A stretch of DNA of 25,407 bases, from the IMG/VR virus record IMGVR_UViG_3300031772_000256, positions 1 through 25,407 of that record, one strand, 5' to 3'. Shown here piece after piece: positions 23,395 to 25,407 of this stretch. The position numbers were made by a program, and so were the translations under genes. The notes under the pieces are model-generated. The model was given only the letters and a program-made list of their open reading frames with translations, did no database searches and was not told the origin of the DNA. Within the stretch, counting starts at the first letter, position 1; each line of letters begins with the position of its first letter. Source of the DNA: a virus.

Positions 23395-23715
23395 TTAAGT
23401 TGGCTCCTTATTCAGGATGATCTCATAGTTCACAGAGGCCACATTACCTTTGATTCTTATTTGCGTGGGACTACCTTTCAGAGACCATCCGATAAACTCA
23501 CCAGGAGCTAGCGTTCCGAACGTCGTGCCGCCATCAAAAGAGTAAAGAAGTCTATTGCTGTTCGGAGTTTGAGAAGGGCATCTGATTAAACACTCCGCGA
23601 TTGATGTGGTTGCAACCGTAGGGAAAGCGGTCGAGGTAGTCCCGACCGTCCCTGTGAATTGTGTTGTCTGACCGAGAAGGTCTTCAGTTTCGAATTGAGG
23701 AGCCAAATCAGTCAT
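23395..23715 (-). CDS. small beta-rich virion protein, unknown
   Basis: This 106-residue, mostly beta protein is rich in Thr, Ser and Gly. Segments such as CLIRCPSQTPNSNRLLYSFDG, GEFIGWSLKG and IRIKGNVASVNYEIIL resemble a small jelly-roll or Ig-like domain. AAAGG stands five bases before the ATG, and the stop is followed directly by the next start. Its neighbours are all fibre-like, so a virion role is likely. I recognise no family. Confidence 0.6.
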   Translation of the reverse strand: MTDLAPQFETEDLLGQTTQFTGTVGTTSTAFPTVATTSIAECLIRCPSQTPNSNRLLYSFDGGTTFGTLAPGEFIGWSLKGSPTQIRIKGNVASVNYEIILNKEPT

Positions 23716-23727
23716 AACAACCTTTCA

Positions 23728-24279
23728 TTAAGCGAGTTCTAGGATATCAACGGTCGCGCGCAAAGCGGAAACCTTAGATGCTCCATCTAAGTTGTTTGCT
23801 TTAACAAGCAACTGTTGAGTTCCAGTCGCACCAGCGGTGAACATTACATCATTCATGAATGCGTGAAATGAGTATTGTCCAGCGTCAACGATAGCATCTG
23901 CCAAGACAGTTTCAGCGCCAGCGTCATTCCAAATTATTTGAAACAAAGCAGCACGTCGGCAAGAAACGATAAAGTTTAAATCAGCGTAAACTTTAGTCGC
24001 TGTGAGCGCCAAAGTCGCAACCGTCACAACGGTTGCAGATCCCGCAGCATCTTCACCGCGAACGTGTTTCTTAACTCCAGGTGCAGACAATGAAACCGGA
24101 ACTTGGCCAGCTCCAGTCAATTGAGGCAAGATCACATTGCCAGAACTGTCTTTGAAAGCAAAACCGATAGAACCATTTATGCCAGAAGAAGCATTACCTT
24201 CAACTCGCTTTGCCAAATTCGCACCCGAATTGGTCGTCAGATCCTCTAATGTACCAAAAATCTCTCTTGTATCAGCCAT
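23728..24279 (-). CDS. virion structural protein, unknown family
   Basis: This 183-residue protein begins MADTREIFGTLEDLTTN. The body is Ala/Val/Gly-rich with alternating strands (ATVVTVATLALTATKVYADLN, FIVSCRRAALFQIIWND, QQLLVKANNLDG). It has no membrane or enzyme motif. AGGGAGG stands six bases before the ATG, one of the strongest ribosome sites here, so the protein may be made in large amount. It is likely a decoration or fibre-base protein of the virion, placed in a cluster of similar genes. A link to known head or neck proteins could not be made from sequence alone. Confidence 0.65.
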   Translation of the reverse strand: MADTREIFGTLEDLTTNSGANLAKRVEGNASSGINGSIGFAFKDSSGNVILPQLTGAGQVPVSLSAPGVKKHVRGEDAAGSATVVTVATLALTATKVYADLNFIVSCRRAALFQIIWNDAGAETVLADAIVDAGQYSFHAFMNDVMFTAGATGTQQLLVKANNLDGASKVSALRATVDILELA

Positions 24280-24301
24280 CTAAAACCTCCCTATTTTAAA
24301 T

Positions 24302-24724
24302 TTAAGCGTAGCAAATCAATTCTATATCCTGACTAGCCTTATCGCAACTAAGATAGATCATACCTAGACTACCGACGAATGACTCATAGAAATCACTCCC
24401 TGGCGGTAGAGTATAGTAATTGGTTACTGTTTCGCCTAACACATAGGCCAGTTTCATTCTGGTGAGCTTTCTAGATTTTAATCTGAATTGAGCCGTCCCC
24501 GTTGGTAAGGTTATCGGAAACTCTGTGTTCGGTGTTGCTGGGCTTGTAATGTTTAATACGCTCGGATTTAACTGAACCGGAACAGTGGCGACTGGTATTG
24601 GCTCGGAGTTCTTGTTCTTGATCTTTACATGGAGCGCCCTGCGCTGATCGATATCCTCGCTATTACCAAGCGGAATACCTCTGTCCATAATAAGTGATGA
24701 ATTTGTAGGTGTCTCTAAAGCCAT
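24302..24724 (-). CDS. phage structural protein, unknown
   Basis: This 140-residue protein has an N-terminal region that is polar (SLIMDRGIPLGNSEDIDQ), followed by HVKIKN, a Pro-rich segment (VATVPVQLNPSVLNITSP) and a beta-rich C-terminus (TAQFRLKSRKLTRMKLAYVL, DFYESFVGSLGMIYLSCD). The pattern suggests a small adhesin-like or decoration protein. The start has no good ribosome site, so coupling with the upstream gene, 24 bases away, is possible. No family is recognised. Confidence 0.6.
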   Translation of the reverse strand: MALETPTNSSLIMDRGIPLGNSEDIDQRRALHVKIKNKNSEPIPVATVPVQLNPSVLNITSPATPNTEFPITLPTGTAQFRLKSRKLTRMKLAYVLGETVTNYYTLPPGSDFYESFVGSLGMIYLSCDKASQDIELICYA

Positions 24725-24748
24725 TGATTTGCATTGTGGCGCAATCTG

Positions 24749-25063
24749 CTAATGCAGGCAATCGCTTTTCGGATTCCTTGGCGCTCCCATGATTTCTTTC
24801 TCAGAGATCCAAATAATAAAAGCCGCTATACTGGCCTGATATTCTGTTTTAAATTCGCCGCATTGAATCAAATGCTCGGCAATGGACTTAATATCGTCCC
24901 ACTCGGTTGTCGTCAGCTTGTCTAGTGAGAACTCTCCGAATGATGTTTCGATTCCATACTGGTTAGACATAGACTTAGTTTGCTTTATCTTGTGGCCACC
25001 CGCAAGAATGACTACTCTCAAGAAGCGTTTGATCCGGACTTTAGTCGCAGGTAATTGGTCCAT
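24749..25063 (-). CDS. unknown small protein, start uncertain
   Basis: This is a 104-residue protein if the ATG at 25063 is used. The alternative is a TTG at 25084. Neither has a clear ribosome site, and both lie inside the end of the upstream gene, so the gene is probably coupled to it. The protein is mixed alpha/beta with a basic start (TKVRIKRFLRVVILAGGHKI) and an acidic middle (FGEFSLDKLTTTEWDDIKSI). Its place suggests a small tail or head accessory protein. I recognise nothing. Confidence 0.5.
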   Translation of the reverse strand: MDQLPATKVRIKRFLRVVILAGGHKIKQTKSMSNQYGIETSFGEFSLDKLTTTEWDDIKSIAEHLIQCGEFKTEYQASIAAFIIWISEKEIMGAPRNPKSDCLH

Positions 25064-25407
25064 AGGGAAGAGTTTGATCGACAAGAGGACTTAAGGCAAA
25101 CTCTGTATTGTTATTTGCATTCAAAGCAAACATAACCTCGGTCGTAACTCCTCCGAGGAATTTCTTAGACGTTGGTCCAACCTCGTGCCCGAAGCTCGTT
25201 ACCACGGATCTTCCATTTGCCTGCACAAGATATCTTGTTCCAGGAGTTGGCATTGCTCCACTTGCATAATAAATATTGCCCTGCCACATTTCCTGATCAA
25301 GTGTTGGCTTGTTCTTTTCTCTAGCAGTAGCACCGACGTTGCCACCGCCCTCCGCTGGCGTCCATACTTTTTGATATGTTTGTTTGAATACTTTCGAGCA
25401 ATCAATC
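25041..25407 (-). CDS. C-terminal part of an unidentified phage protein, 5' end outside window
   Basis: The frame is open from the right edge of the window down to a stop at 25041 (122 residues visible). The visible part starts IDCSKVFKQTYQ and has KVWTPAEGGGNVGATARE, EMWQGNIYYASG, GTRYLVQANGRSVVTSFGHE and a beta-rich end. An internal ATG at 25289 is not needed, because the frame is continuous through it. The gene is the first of the fibre-like cluster and may be a structural or enzymatic virion component. I cannot name it from the tail alone. Confidence 0.6.
   Translation of the reverse strand, partial: IDCSKVFKQTYQKVWTPAEGGGNVGATAREKNKPTLDQEMWQGNIYYASGAMPTPGTRYLVQANGRSVVTSFGHEVGPTSKKFLGGVTTEVMFALNANNNTEFALSPLVDQTLPYGPITCD

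Noticed and set aside
25041-25289. Independent small gene starting at ATG 25289
   Set aside because: The same frame is open without a stop to the window edge, and no ribosome site stands before this ATG, so it is the end of a larger gene.
1-25407. tRNA genes, CRISPR arrays, insertion sequences, attachment sites and integrase
   Set aside because: I found no clover-leaf pattern, regular spaced repeats, transposase-like frame or recombinase in the window.

Overview
The window is a stretch of the late (virion and lysis) region of a tailed bacteriophage or prophage. Every gene I can support lies on the minus strand, so the operon is read from position 25407 down to position 1. Genes abut or overlap by a few bases, and most have a visible AGGAG-type ribosome site. 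No tail sheath gene is seen, while a tape-measure gene, a tail-tube gene and a lambda-style G/GT frameshift are present. This points to a siphovirus-like virion with a long non-contractile tail. A signal-peptidase-II lipoprotein encoded across a small hydrophobic-helix gene resembles a Gram-negative Rz/Rz1 spanin pair, so a Gram-negative (didermal) host is likely. I cannot name the genus. Base composition looks to be in the low forties in percent GC by eye.

Layout in order of transcription. (1) 25407-21919: the end of one unidentified gene and six further genes, mostly small beta-rich proteins that look like virion decoration or fibre proteins, placed upstream of the packaging genes. (2) 21906-21403: a permuted NlpC/P60 (YiiX-like) cysteine peptidase. 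(3) 21410-19711: small and large terminase. (4) 19663-14671: a MuF-like minor head protein, the portal, a small unknown, and a head maturation protease fused to a scaffold, with a strong internal start that would make the scaffold alone. (5) 14659-12986: head decoration protein and major capsid protein, followed by a likely intrinsic terminator at 12978-12931. (6) 12914-10312: head-tail connector, neck and tail-completion proteins and the tail-tube protein. (7) 10302-7528: tail assembly chaperones G and GT, joined by a programmed -1 frameshift on A AAA AAG, and the tape measure. (8) 7527-2460: a tail-tip protein, two large fibre or receptor-binding proteins and a small companion. (9) 2439-1032: a lysis cassette of two small membrane or helix proteins, one helical soluble protein, a lipoprotein and a cysteine-peptidase endolysin. 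(10) 1023-1: the first 341 codons of a tail hub-like protein that runs off the left edge.

Together these genes make a procapsid (portal, protease-scaffold, capsid), package DNA (terminases), build and measure the tail (chaperones, tape measure, tube), bind the host (fibres with C1q-like jelly-roll domains) and lyse it. The least ordinary points are the fibre-like cluster and peptidase ahead of the terminase, the lysis cassette lying between the receptor-binding gene and the hub, and three compact coding devices: a frameshift, a nested scaffold and an out-of-frame lipoprotein. No stretch of more than 300 bases lacks a gene.
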